Positions 24,444 through 33,005 are shown, counted from the first letter of the stretch. The stretch is DNA of 64,000 nucleotides from Candidatus Izemoplasmatales bacterium (GCA_041649275.1 JBAZNL010000002.1:1-64000), one strand, 5' to 3'. The notes: a model not told the origin generated them from the sequence alone. Translations and numbers: made by a program.

Positions 24444-24655
24444 TATCTATTGGATGGAACAGGAGAGTCAGGAGGTCCCCGCGGGGGGAACGCGGGGAAA
24501 AGAAGAAATGAAGAAACGATCCGTCCGTTCTCACGGAACACCACCATTCTACCGCCGATCCATGGATTTTCGGTGTGCCGTTTGTGGAGATTCGGTGAAA
24601 GGTGCAAATCGATTCGAGAATCGTCACGGAACGCCCGTTTGAAGGCCGGATTCGA
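24444..24655. other. Intergenic stretch without a convincing gene
   Basis: About 210 bp between a terminator and the next promoter, with a lower-GC feel than its surroundings. A GC-rich hairpin TCCCCGC/GCGGGGA lies near 24477-24500. A 44-codon frame from ATG 24508 to 24642 encodes a single CAVCG knuckle but has a poor ribosome-binding site and no promoter, so it is not called. Confidence 0.5.
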
Positions 24656-24684
24656 TGGACATGCCGGCGATTTTTTGGTATAAT
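24656..24684 (+). promoter_or_regulatory. Promoter of the orphan ORF-cvfB unit
   Basis: TGGACA (24656-24661), 17 nt, TATAAT (24679-24684). Confidence 0.72.
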
Positions 24685-24722
24685 GACGGTAGCGTTCAAC
24701 GGAATGTTTTTTTAGGTGCGAG

Positions 24723-25091
24723 ATGGAAACCATGACATACGCGGAATCCAGGCAGTATTGGGTCGATCGGCCGCTAGCGGCGATCGGTACGACCGACGGC
24801 GGTGCGGAACGCCCCGTCTTTTCGGACGTGGCGCGTTTCGGTTTTCTGTCGGACGAATGTTCGTCCGGCCGCCGCGACGTCGATGCGAATCGCCGCCATG
24901 ACGGCATCCTCCTACCCGCCCGCGGCATCCTCCGGGAGTATCTGGCGACCGAGGAACCTCCTTCGACCGTCGCGTCCCACGACCGGATTCCGCACCCGTT
25001 TCCGCTATCGTTCGCGCTCGTCCCCTTGGGGAACCCCCGCGGACGACGGATCGGATCGCGCGTCCTGAACGCGCCGATCCGGATCCTCTAG
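24723..25091 (+). CDS. Hypothetical protein, 122 residues, orphan
   Basis: An open frame that begins about 30 nt after a good promoter and ends 11 nt before cvfB, whose GGAGGG ribosome-binding site touches its stop. Codon use is genome-typical (third positions mostly G/C). The protein is Arg- and Asp-rich, without membrane segments, signal or any family I recognise. Fragments are SRQYWVDRPLAAIG, DECSSGRRDVDANRR and PFPLSFALVPLGN. Start ATG 24723 or 24732; the ribosome-binding site (TTAGGTGCGAG) is moderate. It could be a fast-evolving regulator or leader protein of cvfB, or a non-coding leader that happens to be open. Confidence 0.5.
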   Translation: METMTYAESRQYWVDRPLAAIGTTDGGAERPVFSDVARFGFLSDECSSGRRDVDANRRHDGILLPARGILREYLATEEPPSTVASHDRIPHPFPLSFALVPLGNPRGRRIGSRVLNAPIRIL

Positions 25092-25102
25092 GAGGGATGT
25101 CC

Positions 25103-25945
25103 ATGGAACTCGGCAACTACAACCGTCTCAGGATCCTGCGCGAGACCGATCTCGCCTGGATGCTCGCCGACGGCGATGAAGAGGTCTTCCTGCACAAGAA
25201 GGAAGCGGACCGCTCCTATGCGGTCGGCGACGAGGTCGAAGTCTTCCTCTACGCCGACAGTCAGGGCAGGATCGCGGCCACCACCGCACGTCCGTACGCC
25301 ACGACCACGACGGCCGCCTTCCTCGAAGTCGTCTCGGTCAACCACGAGTTCGGCGTCTTCCTCGCGAACGGGATCGCCAAGGACCTGTTGTTGTCCAAGG
25401 ACGACCTGCCGCTGTCGACCAACTACTGGCCGGTCGTGGGCGACAGGCTGTTCTGTACGGTCAAGGCGAAGAAGGGTCTCCTCTTCGCGAAGGTCGTCGG
25501 ACGCAAGGTTCCCCCGACGGTTCTCCGACCGGACCGTCCGCTCGAGGGAGATACCGCGACCGACGCGATCGTCTCCCATTTCATCGTCGACGGCTTGATC
25601 CTCGTCACCGAACAAGGGCACGAGATCTTCGTCCACGAGAACAACATGCGGCGGAAGTACCGTCTCGGCGAGACTGTCAACGTTCGCATCCTCAAGATCA
25701 ATCCCGACGGAGAGGCCGTCGGCACGCTCATCCAGCAGAAAGAGATGATGCTGCAGCCGGACGCCGACGCCATCCTCCGCTATCTCGAAAACCACGCCGG
25801 ACGCATGCGCTTTACCGACGCGTCCGCACCCGAGGAGATCCAGGCCGCGTTCCATATGAGCAAGAGCGCCTTCAAGCGCGCGCTCGGAACCCTCTACCGC
25901 GAGGGACGCGTCGAACTGCGTCCGGACGCAACCATCCTCAAATAG
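25103..25945 (+). CDS. cvfB: CvfB-like S1-domain RNA-binding protein
   Basis: 280 residues. Tandem S1-like beta barrels are visible: YNRLRILRETDLAWMLADGD, FLEVVSVNHEFGVFLANG and IVDGLILVTEQGHEIFVHE. A winged-helix C-terminus (FTDASAPEEIQAAFHMSKSAFKRALGTLYREGRVEL) completes the CvfB/YitL architecture. The family binds RNA and influences virulence or exoenzyme expression in Staphylococcus. ATG 25103 is preferred because GGAGGG would abut the ATG at 25097. Confidence 0.9.
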   Translation: MELGNYNRLRILRETDLAWMLADGDEEVFLHKKEADRSYAVGDEVEVFLYADSQGRIAATTARPYATTTTAAFLEVVSVNHEFGVFLANGIAKDLLLSKDDLPLSTNYWPVVGDRLFCTVKAKKGLLFAKVVGRKVPPTVLRPDRPLEGDTATDAIVSHFIVDGLILVTEQGHEIFVHENNMRRKYRLGETVNVRILKINPDGEAVGTLIQQKEMMLQPDADAILRYLENHAGRMRFTDASAPEEIQAAFHMSKSAFKRALGTLYREGRVELRPDATILK

Positions 25946-26002
25946 CCTCCCCCCCATTTCCGTGCAGACGGAAAAATCCGATGAAATCGAAGGTATGAAC
26001 CG

Positions 26003-26734
26003 ATGGGAAGAGCCCATGAAGTGAGAAAGGAAGCGATGGCGCGCACCGCCGCCATCAAGAGCAAGCTGTATTCGCGTTTCGGCAAGGAGATCTACATGGC
26101 CGCCAAGAACGGCATCCCCGAGCCGGACAGCAACCTCGCCCTGAAGAAGGCGATCGAGAAGGCAAAAGCCGCGCAGGTCCCCGCCGACGTCATCAAGCGC
26201 AACATCGAGAAGGCGAAGGGATCCGGCGGCGAAGACTACACGCCGATCCGCTACGAAGGCTTCGGCTGGGGCGGTGCCACGATCATCGTCGAGTGCATGA
26301 CCGACAACGTCAACCGCACGTTCGGCGACGTCCGCTCGATCTTCACGAAGACCGGCGCCAAGATCGGCGTCGCCGGCAGCGTCATCCACAACTACCAGTA
26401 CGTCGCCCTCGTGATGGCCGACGGCATCACCGAGGACGAGGCGCTTGAAGCGGTGATGGACGCCGGCATCGAGATCCGCGACATCCGGACCGAGGACGAA
26501 GCCGTGACCGTGATCGGCGAACCGACCGACCTCGACGCGATCAAGGAAGCCCTCCTGAAGGCGAAACCGGACTGCGACGTCTTCGAGGAGAAGGTCACCT
26601 ACCTTCCCAACGAGCTGATCGAACTCGACGACGAGGATCTGGGCAAGTTCTACCGGTTCCGCGACATGACCGACGAACTCGACGACGTCCAGGACGTCTA
26701 TACCAACATCAAACTTCCTCCGGAAGAGGAATGA
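26003..26734 (+). CDS. YebC/PmpR (TACO1) family protein, YeeN subgroup
   Basis: 243 residues of the three-domain YebC fold. The N-terminal basic helix is shorter than in YebC (MGRAHEVRKEAMARTAAIKS) and is followed by YSRFGKEIYMAAKNG, which fits the YeeN-like subgroup. Later motifs are KAKGSGGEDYTPIRYEGFGWGG and GDVRSIFTKTGAKIGVAGSV. Members are described as DNA-binding regulators and, more recently, as ribosome-associated factors easing translation of difficult sequences. Single gene with its own terminator. Confidence 0.92.
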   Translation: MGRAHEVRKEAMARTAAIKSKLYSRFGKEIYMAAKNGIPEPDSNLALKKAIEKAKAAQVPADVIKRNIEKAKGSGGEDYTPIRYEGFGWGGATIIVECMTDNVNRTFGDVRSIFTKTGAKIGVAGSVIHNYQYVALVMADGITEDEALEAVMDAGIEIRDIRTEDEAVTVIGEPTDLDAIKEALLKAKPDCDVFEEKVTYLPNELIELDDEDLGKFYRFRDMTDELDDVQDVYTNIKLPPEEE

Positions 26735-26740
26735 AGATTC

Positions 26741-26768
26741 GCAGACCCTTTAGGGTCTGCTTTTTTCA
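26741..26768 (+). terminator. Terminator after the yebC-like gene
   Basis: GCAGACCC/GGGTCTGC with a TTTA loop and T6. Confidence 0.9.
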
Positions 26769-26809
26769 TTTTTTGGATCGATTTCAGATGAAAATCGACC
26801 GATCTGTGA

Positions 26810-26815
26810 TATAAT
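26810..26815 (+). promoter_or_regulatory. -10 box of pgsA
   Basis: TATAAT 24 nt before ATG 26834, with a weak -35. Confidence 0.55.
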
Positions 26816-26833
26816 TCTCGCGAGGTGCATAGG

Positions 26834-27412
26834 ATGAATCTGCCGAACAAACTGACGATGGCACGCATCGTCATGGTCCCGCTTCTGATCGCCGTCTACG
26901 TCATCTGGGGCGCACATGGCGTGCCTGCCTATCTCGCGATGGGAACCATCTACCTTCTCGCTTCCTTCACCGACTATCTCGACGGCGCGATCGCGCGCAA
27001 GCGCAACATCGTCACCACCTTCGGCAAGTTCATGGATCCGCTCGCCGACAAGCTTCTCGTGATGACGGCCCTCGTGATCCTCGCCGACGTCGATGCGCGG
27101 AACATCCTCCCGGGACTGTGGATGCCGTTCTGGGCTCCCCTCATCGTCCTCGCCCGCGAGTTGATCGTGACCTCGATCCGGCTCGTCGCCGTCGGCGAAG
27201 GCACGATCATCGCCGCCTCGAAGCTCGGCAAGGCCAAGACCGCCGTCACGATGGCCGCGACCGGCTACTACTTCCTCGTCCTGCCGTGGCAACTGCATCC
27301 AGCGCTCGACGTCGTCGGCATCGTCCTGATGGCCGCGGCGCTCCTGCTCACCATCGTCTCCGGCGCCGACTATTTCTGGAAAAACCGCAAATCGATTTTC
27401 GCCTCGGTCTGA
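26834..27412 (+). CDS. pgsA: CDP-diacylglycerol-glycerol-3-phosphate 3-phosphatidyltransferase
   Basis: 192 residues with about five membrane segments. It carries the full CDP-alcohol phosphotransferase motif D-x2-DG-x2-AR-x8-G-x3-D-x3-D (Asp47, Asp50, Gly64, Asp68, Asp72). It makes phosphatidylglycerol phosphate in the membrane. GAGGTG lies 6 nt before ATG 26834, which decides against GTG 26825 inside that site. The pgsA-recA order matches Bacilli, where cinA often lies between them; cinA is absent here. Confidence 0.94.
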   Translation: MNLPNKLTMARIVMVPLLIAVYVIWGAHGVPAYLAMGTIYLLASFTDYLDGAIARKRNIVTTFGKFMDPLADKLLVMTALVILADVDARNILPGLWMPFWAPLIVLARELIVTSIRLVAVGEGTIIAASKLGKAKTAVTMAATGYYFLVLPWQLHPALDVVGIVLMAAALLLTIVSGADYFWKNRKSIFASV

Positions 27413-27473
27413 GAAGAAAAGGACCGGAAGCGGCGTATCATCTTGATTGACCATTCGACGGGAGGAATCTGCC

Positions 27474-28490
27474 ATGGCTGACGAAAAACGCAAGAAGAGT
27501 CTTGAAATCGCGCTCAAGGAGATCGAGAAGGAATACGGCAAAGGCGCCGTCATGATCCTCGGCGAGGAGCAGCAGAACATGCAGGTCGAAACGGTCTCCA
27601 CCGGTTCGATCAAGCTCGACGCCGCGCTCGGCGTGGGCGGCTACCCCAAGGGTCGCATCGTCGAGATCTTCGGTCCGGAATCGACGGGCAAGACGACGTT
27701 CGCGCTCCATGCGATCGCGGAAGTCCAGAAAAGCGGCGGCTATGCCGCCTTCATCGACGCCGAACATGCGCTCGATCCGGTCTACGCCAAGGCGCTCGGC
27801 GTCGACATCGATTCGCTCATCCTCTCCCAGCCGGACACCGGCGAACAGGGACTCGAGATCGCCGAGGCGCTCGTGCGCAGCGGCGCCGTCGACATCCTCG
27901 TCGTCGACTCGGTGGCAGCGCTCGTGCCGGAAGCCGAGATCCGCGGCGAAATGGGCGATTCCCACGTCGGTCTGCAGGCCCGCCTGATGTCCCAGGCGAT
28001 GCGCAAACTCTCGGGGGTCCTCTCCAAATCGAACTGCATCGCCATCTTCATCAACCAGATCCGCGAGAAGGTCGGCATCATGTTCGGCAATCCGGAGACC
28101 ACTCCGGGCGGCCGTGCCCTCAAGTTCTACGCCTCCGTGCGCCTCGACATCCGCCGCGGCGAGCAGATCAAGGAAGGCAACGACATCATCGGCAACCAGG
28201 CACGCGTCAAGGTCGTCAAGAACAAGGTCGCGGCGCCGTTCAAGACGGCCGAGATCGACCTCATCTTCGGCAAGGGCATCTCCCGGTCGGGCGAGGTCGT
28301 CGACCTCGGCGTCGACCTCGACGTGATCAAGAAAAGCGGATCCTGGTTCGCCTACAACGACCAGAAGATCGGGCAGGGCCGCGAGAACGTAAAACGCTAT
28401 CTCGAGGAGAACCCCGCCGTGATGGACGAGATCGCCGCGATCGTACGCTCCAAGTACAAGCCGACCGCCACCAGCAAGTCGCAGGAATGA
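27474..28490 (+). CDS. recA: RecA recombinase
   Basis: 338 residues. Walker A GPESTGKTT (67-75), Walker B ILVVDSVAAL, the L2 region with INQIREKVGIMFGNPETTPG, and the C-terminal domain ending in a short Lys/Ser tail. All catalytic residues are intact. Start ATG 27474 follows GGGAGGA. I saw no clear LexA box (GAAC-N4-GTTC type) in the 60 nt upstream, nor a clear promoter, so it may be read from the pgsA transcript. Confidence 0.98.
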   Translation: MADEKRKKSLEIALKEIEKEYGKGAVMILGEEQQNMQVETVSTGSIKLDAALGVGGYPKGRIVEIFGPESTGKTTFALHAIAEVQKSGGYAAFIDAEHALDPVYAKALGVDIDSLILSQPDTGEQGLEIAEALVRSGAVDILVVDSVAALVPEAEIRGEMGDSHVGLQARLMSQAMRKLSGVLSKSNCIAIFINQIREKVGIMFGNPETTPGGRALKFYASVRLDIRRGEQIKEGNDIIGNQARVKVVKNKVAAPFKTAEIDLIFGKGISRSGEVVDLGVDLDVIKKSGSWFAYNDQKIGQGRENVKRYLEENPAVMDEIAAIVRSKYKPTATSKSQE

Positions 28491-28496
28491 CGTTTT

Positions 28497-28525
28497 CGAA
28501 AAAACCCGTCCGCGGGTTTTTTTTG
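28497..28525 (+). terminator. Terminator after recA
   Basis: AAAACCCG/CGGGTTTT around a 4-nt loop, then a run of T. Confidence 0.88.
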
Positions 28526-28568
28526 CGGGTCGTCCCCTTCCGTTTTCGTCACGCGCGGTAAATAATTT

Positions 28569-28597
28569 TTGACTATGAAGTCGGTTTATACTATAAT
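28569..28597 (+). promoter_or_regulatory. Promoter of the rny operon
   Basis: TTGACT (28569-28574), 17 nt, TATAAT (28592-28597). The leader is about 120 nt, the longest plain leader here. It holds a GACCGC/GCGGTC hairpin (28639-28665) and a TATAAC (28676-28681) that could be a second -10. Confidence 0.82.
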
Positions 28598-28723
28598 ATA
28601 GAGAGTAAATGCATCACGATGGGTATATTGATGGATCGGACCGCAGCGTGTGGGATGCCGCGGTCGACCCGATGATATAACGGTCTCAAGGCAAGAAAAA
28701 AACTACATCATGGAGGTAAAGAC

Positions 28724-30289
28724 ATGCCTGATTTCGCAATTGTCCTTATTTCCGGTGTGGTCGGTCTCATCCTCGGCGGCATCGCCGGTTTCATCTATCG
28801 CGTCACGGTCGTGGAAAAAGGATTCCAGACCACCCGCGAAAAGGCGAAGAAAATCGTCGACGAAGCCGTCGTGCAAGCGGAAAAACTGAAAAAAGAGAAG
28901 CTTCTTGAAGCGAAACAGGAAATCTACAATCTCAATTCGGAAAACGATAAGGTCATCAGGGAGAAGAAAACGGCGATCGCCGAGATTGAAAACAAACTCA
29001 ATCAACGCGATGATCTGCTCGAACGCCGTTCCGCCAACCTGGACAAGCGTGAACTGAACCTGGATCGCAAGGAAGAAGCCATCGACGAGAAGAAAGCCGC
29101 TCTCGAGGACAAGAACGCCCGCCTGGAAAGCATCATCCAGCAACAGAACACCAAACTGTTTGAAATCGCCAATTTGAGCGAAGAACAAGCCAAACTGATC
29201 ATCATGGAACGCGTCGAGGCCCAGATGGCCGACGAGATCGGCCGCTATATCCGCGACGCCGAGGATACCGCGCGCGAGGAAGCCGCCAAGACGGCCAAGA
29301 ACATCATCGCGAACGCCATTCAGAAATACGCCCAGGACGTCACCACCGAGACCACCGTCTCCGTCGTGAACCTCCCGAGCGACGAGATGAAAGGCCGCAT
29401 CATCGGCCGCGAAGGCCGCAACATCCGCACCATCGAGGCCATGACCGGCGTCGACCTCATCATCGACGACACGCCCGAGGCCGTCGTCCTCTCCGGATTT
29501 GACCCGATCCGCCGCGAAATCGCCAAGAAGACGATCGAAACCCTCATCCAGGACGGCCGCATCCATCCCGCCCGCATCGAGGAGATCGTCGAGAAGACCC
29601 GCGTCGAGGTCGACCAGTTCATCCGCGACATGGGCGACAAGGCCGTCTTCGAAACCGGCGTCGGCAAGGTCCATCCGGACATCGTCAAGCTGCTCGGCCG
29701 CCTGCATTTCCGCACCTCGTACGGGCAGAACGCCCTCCGCCATTCGATCGAGACCGCCTTCCTCGCCGGCAAGCTCGCCGTCGAAGTCGGCGAGAACGAA
29801 ATCCTCGCCAAGCGCGCCGGTCTTCTGCACGACATCGGCAAGGCCGTGGACCACGAAGTCGAAGGTTCCCACGTCGACATTGGCGTCACCCTGGCCACCC
29901 GCTATCGCGAAAATCCCGCCGTCGTCGACGCAATCTCCAGCCATCACGGCGACACCGAGGCGAAGACCGTCATCGGCGTCCTCGTCGCCGCCGCCGACGC
30001 GCTCTCGGCCGCCCGTCCGGGCGCCCGCAGCGAATCGCTCGAGAACTACATCAAGCGCCTGACCCAGCTCGAGGAGATCTCCAACGGCGTCAAGGGAGTC
30101 GACCAGTCGTTCGCCATCCAGGCTGGACGCGAAGTCCGCGTCATCGTCAAGCCGAGCGAAGTCGACGACGCCCGTACCTTCGCCGTCGCCCGCGAGATCC
30201 GTCAGCAGATCGAAGAAAAGATGAGCTATCCGGGGACGATCAAGATCACCGTCATCCGCGAGACCCGCGCCCAAGAAGTCGCGAAATAA
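28724..30289 (+). CDS. rny: Ribonuclease Y
   Basis: 521 residues. N-terminal membrane anchor (4-25), a long charged coiled coil (about 30-190), KH domain with MKGRIIGREGRNIRTIE (about 220-237), then the HD domain with LRHSIETAFLAG and LLHDIGKAVDHE (His-Asp about 367-368). It is the membrane-bound endoribonuclease that starts bulk mRNA decay in Bacilli. ATG 28724 follows TGGAGGT. The coiled-coil part uses clearly more AAA and GAA codons than neighbouring genes. It is followed by ymdB as in B. subtilis. Confidence 0.97.
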   Translation: MPDFAIVLISGVVGLILGGIAGFIYRVTVVEKGFQTTREKAKKIVDEAVVQAEKLKKEKLLEAKQEIYNLNSENDKVIREKKTAIAEIENKLNQRDDLLERRSANLDKRELNLDRKEEAIDEKKAALEDKNARLESIIQQQNTKLFEIANLSEEQAKLIIMERVEAQMADEIGRYIRDAEDTAREEAAKTAKNIIANAIQKYAQDVTTETTVSVVNLPSDEMKGRIIGREGRNIRTIEAMTGVDLIIDDTPEAVVLSGFDPIRREIAKKTIETLIQDGRIHPARIEEIVEKTRVEVDQFIRDMGDKAVFETGVGKVHPDIVKLLGRLHFRTSYGQNALRHSIETAFLAGKLAVEVGENEILAKRAGLLHDIGKAVDHEVEGSHVDIGVTLATRYRENPAVVDAISSHHGDTEAKTVIGVLVAAADALSAARPGARSESLENYIKRLTQLEEISNGVKGVDQSFAIQAGREVRVIVKPSEVDDARTFAVAREIRQQIEEKMSYPGTIKITVIRETRAQEVAK

Positions 30290-30296
30290 TCCACCC

Positions 30297-30320
30297 GAGC
30301 CTTCCTATCCAGGGAGGCTC
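30297..30320 (+). other. Intercistronic hairpin between rny and ymdB
   Basis: GAGCCTTCC pairs with GGGAGGCTC (9 bp, one G-T) around a 6-nt loop, but no T-tract follows. It is more likely an mRNA-stability or processing element than a terminator. Confidence 0.55.
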
Positions 30321-30344
30321 GCATTCTAGAGGGAGCTTCCATTC

Positions 30345-31103
30345 ATGAGAATCCTGTTCGTCGGCGACGTCTACATGGCGCCCGGCCGCAAGGCCTTCGC
30401 CAAATACTACGAAACCGTCAAGAACGAGTACAAGCCGCAGTTCGTGGTCGTGAACGGCGAGAACATCGCCGACGGCAACGGCATCACCGCCGACATCTAC
30501 CGCGACCTCATGTCCGCGGGCGTGAACGTCGTCACCCTCGGCAACCACGCCTTCACACGGCGCGACTCCGCCGAGGTCCTGAAACTGCCGAACATCGTCC
30601 GTCCCGCCAACTACGGCCGGAGCGCCGCCGGCCGCGAGTACCTCACGGTCGACTTTAACGGCAAGAAGGTCACCGTCGTCAACCTCCTCGGCCGCGTCTT
30701 CATGCGCGACCAGATCGACAATCCCTTCGTCCGCATCGACGAGATCCTTTCGTCCGTGAAGAGCGACTACTGGATCGTCGACTTCCACGCCGAGGCGACG
30801 AGCGAGAAGATCGCGATGAGCCTCTATCTCGACGGTCGCGTCGACGCCCTCATCGGCACCCACACCCATGTTCCGACGGCCGATGCGGGTCGCCTGCCGA
30901 AGGGGACGCTTTACGTCACCGACGTCGGCATGACCGGCGTGCGCTACGGCGTGATCGGAGGGCAGGCCGTCCAGGGCATCCGCAAGTTCCTGTCCGGCGT
31001 CCCCGAGACCGTCGTCCCCGAACTCAACGGACCGCTCCAGTTCAATGCCGTCTTCCTCGATCTGCAGCAGAAGCGGATCGAAAGCGTCCGCATCGCCGAA
31101 TGA
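30345..31103 (+). CDS. ymdB: YmdB-type metallophosphoesterase (2',3'-cAMP phosphodiesterase)
   Basis: 252 residues. Metal ligands of the family are visible: FVGDVYMAPGR (Asp8), VNGENIADG (Glu), LGNHAF (Asn-His), VDFHAEATSEK and IGTHTHVPTAD. The usual GNHTWD is GNHAFT here. In B. subtilis YmdB tunes biofilm and motility choices and works beside RNase Y, whose gene precedes it here too. GAGGGAG lies upstream of ATG 30345. It shares four bases with an upstream miaB start candidate. Confidence 0.92.
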   Translation: MRILFVGDVYMAPGRKAFAKYYETVKNEYKPQFVVVNGENIADGNGITADIYRDLMSAGVNVVTLGNHAFTRRDSAEVLKLPNIVRPANYGRSAAGREYLTVDFNGKKVTVVNLLGRVFMRDQIDNPFVRIDEILSSVKSDYWIVDFHAEATSEKIAMSLYLDGRVDALIGTHTHVPTADAGRLPKGTLYVTDVGMTGVRYGVIGGQAVQGIRKFLSGVPETVVPELNGPLQFNAVFLDLQQKRIESVRIAE

Positions 31104-31123
31104 CCCGACGGGAGGTCTACCCC

Positions 31124-32563
31124 TTGCTCAAGAACGAGCTTCGAAAACCCAGCCTCGCCCTCGCGCGGAAACGGTCCCAGACCGCTTCCGCGTTTTCGGC
31201 GTTCACCCTGCCGGAAGGCCTTTCCGGCTTCGCGGCGGGACGCACCTTTGCGATCGAGACCTACGGCTGCCAGGCGAACGAGGCCGACACTGAACGCATC
31301 GCCGGCCTGCTTCTGGCCTGCGGCTACGAACCCGCCGCTTCGTCCGCCGAGGCCGACCTGATCGTCTTCAACACCTGCGCGATCCGCGAAAACGCCGAAA
31401 ACAAGGTCTTCGGTGAACTCGGACGCATCAAGGGATACAAGCTGACGCGCCCCGGAATGAAGATCGCCGTCGGCGGCTGCATGCCCCAGGAGGAGGCCGT
31501 CGTCGAACGGATTCTGAAGAAATACGACCAGGTCGACGTCGTCTTCGGCACCCACAACCTGCATGAACTTCCGGGGATGCTCCGGCGCGCCGACGAGGGC
31601 GTCCGCGTCGTCGACGTCCGCTCCGAGGAAGGCGGCATCGTCGAGAACGTGCCGCGACGACGCATCGCTGGACCGCGCGCCTGGGTCAGCATCATGTACG
31701 GGTGCGACGAGTTCTGCACCTACTGCATCGTCCCCTACACCCGCGGCCGTGAGCGCAGCCGCCGGCCCGAGGACATCCTCGCCGAGATCGCCGCGCTGGC
31801 GGCCGAAGGCGTCCGTGAAGTCACCCTCCTCGGCCAGAACGTCAACTCCTACGGCCTCGACTTCCAGGATCGGACCTACCGTTTCTCCGACCTGCTCGAC
31901 GCCGTACGGCTTCTCCCGGTGGACCGCGTACGTTTCACCACCTCGCATCCCAAGGATTTCTCCGACGACCTCGTCTCATCCCTCGCCCGCGGCGGCAACC
32001 TGATGCCGTACGTCCATCTCCCGGTCCAGTCCGGCTCCGACCGGATCTTGAAGGCGATGAACCGCAAGTATCTGTCGGCCGACTATCTGTCGCTCGTGCG
32101 AAAACTGCGCGCTTCGATCCCCGACGTGTCCGTCACGACCGACCTCATCGTCGGCTTCCCGGGCGAAACCGAGGAGGATTTCCAAGCGACGCTCGACCTC
32201 GTCGACGCCGCCGGCTTCGAAGGCGCCTACACTTTCGTCTTTTCGCCCCGGACCGGCACGCCGGCTGCGACCTATCCCGACGATACGCCCCGCGCCGTCA
32301 AGGACGCTCGCCTGCAGACGCTGAACCGGAAGGTGAACGAGGGCTTCCTCGCCGGCAACCGCCGCTTCATCGGCCGGATCGTGCGGGTGCTCGTCGACGG
32401 CCGTTCGCCGACGGGACGGAAACTGCTCTCGGGATATACCGAACACAACAAGATCCTGCATTTCGAAGGCCCCGACGCGTGGATCGGGTCGATCGTCGAC
32501 GTCCGCGTCACCGACGCGAAGACCTGGAGTCTCGAAGGCGAGGCGATCGGCCATGACAGGTGA
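31124..32563 (+). CDS. miaB: tRNA-2-methylthio-N6-isopentenyladenosine37 synthase MiaB
   Basis: 479 residues. The N-terminal UPF0004 domain has the three cluster cysteines (ETYGCQANEAD, FNTCAIRENAENK, VGGCMPQ). The radical-SAM core has CDEFCTYC, and a TRAM domain closes the protein. It methylthiolates i6A37 made by MiaA, whose gene is also in this window. TTG 31124 is chosen because GGAGGT lies 8 nt upstream. An alternative ATG at 31100 overlaps the ymdB stop (ATGA) but lacks a ribosome-binding site and would add eight residues. Confidence 0.93.
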   Translation: MLKNELRKPSLALARKRSQTASAFSAFTLPEGLSGFAAGRTFAIETYGCQANEADTERIAGLLLACGYEPAASSAEADLIVFNTCAIRENAENKVFGELGRIKGYKLTRPGMKIAVGGCMPQEEAVVERILKKYDQVDVVFGTHNLHELPGMLRRADEGVRVVDVRSEEGGIVENVPRRRIAGPRAWVSIMYGCDEFCTYCIVPYTRGRERSRRPEDILAEIAALAAEGVREVTLLGQNVNSYGLDFQDRTYRFSDLLDAVRLLPVDRVRFTTSHPKDFSDDLVSSLARGGNLMPYVHLPVQSGSDRILKAMNRKYLSADYLSLVRKLRASIPDVSVTTDLIVGFPGETEEDFQATLDLVDAAGFEGAYTFVFSPRTGTPAATYPDDTPRAVKDARLQTLNRKVNEGFLAGNRRFIGRIVRVLVDGRSPTGRKLLSGYTEHNKILHFEGPDAWIGSIVDVRVTDAKTWSLEGEAIGHDR

Positions 32564-32870
32564 GCGGCTGGTCGCGATGATCCGCGCTTCAGACCTCGTC
32601 AAGCGGCTCCGGGAGATCGCGGCGGCACTTTCTTCGGATGCTCGTGCGATGGCGAGATACGGCGCTATTCTGGATCATCAGAAGCAACTCGTGAACGCCA
32701 TTTCGGCGGGTCGTTCGAAACGTGCTGAAGCCCTTCGGATCGAGCACGAGGCGATGCTTTCGGCGCTCGTCGACGAACCGTTGGTCGCCGAATATCTCGC
32801 GCTCGTGGAGGAACTCGACGATGTCGCGCAGGAAGTCGCGGCGATCCTGAACGAGGGCGTCGCACAATGA
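32553..32870 (+). CDS. YlbF/YmcA family protein (RicA-like)
   Basis: 105 residues, all helical, with the family pattern of an N-terminal helix (RASDLVKRLREIAAALSSD), a central YGAILDHQKQLVNAISAGR helix and EAMLSALVDEPLVAEYLALVEELDDVAQEVAAIL. In B. subtilis ymcA (ricA) also follows miaB (ymcB), and its product joins RicF and RicT to direct RNase Y cleavage. Here rny is four genes upstream in the same cluster, so a RicA role is well supported by context. It is short and lacks the C-terminal cysteine cluster of B. subtilis RicA, so the Fe-S clusters of the Ric complex may be missing. It overlaps miaB by 11 bp. Confidence 0.78.
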   Translation: MTGERLVAMIRASDLVKRLREIAAALSSDARAMARYGAILDHQKQLVNAISAGRSKRAEALRIEHEAMLSALVDEPLVAEYLALVEELDDVAQEVAAILNEGVAQ

Positions 32871-32946
32871 CCGAAGCGGATTCCGGAAACCGCGGACGAA
32901 ATGCTTGGAAATCGCCCAACTGCCGACTTTTTTTCGGCTTGACTGC

Positions 32947-32975
32947 TTGATTTCGCCTGAAAAGTAGAGTACTAT
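32947..32975 (+). promoter_or_regulatory. Probable promoter of the SAP-like gene
   Basis: TTGATT (32947-32952), 17 nt, TACTAT (32970-32975), in an AT-rich patch after a GCCGACTTTTTTTCGGC T-run. Confidence 0.55.
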
Positions 32976-33005
32976 TATATTAAGACGCATTCCGAGGGTG
33001 ACAAC

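Noticed and set aside
24450..24683. 77-codon plus-strand frame before the orphan ORF
   Set aside because: It runs across the TGGACA/TATAAT promoter and has no ribosome-binding site.
28676..28681. TATAAC as a main rny promoter
   Set aside because: The upstream TTGACT-17-TATAAT pair is much stronger, and no -35 fits 17 nt before this box. Kept only as a possible second start.
30297..30320. Hairpin after rny as a terminator
   Set aside because: There is no T-tract and ymdB follows at 25 nt with no promoter of its own, so read-through is expected.
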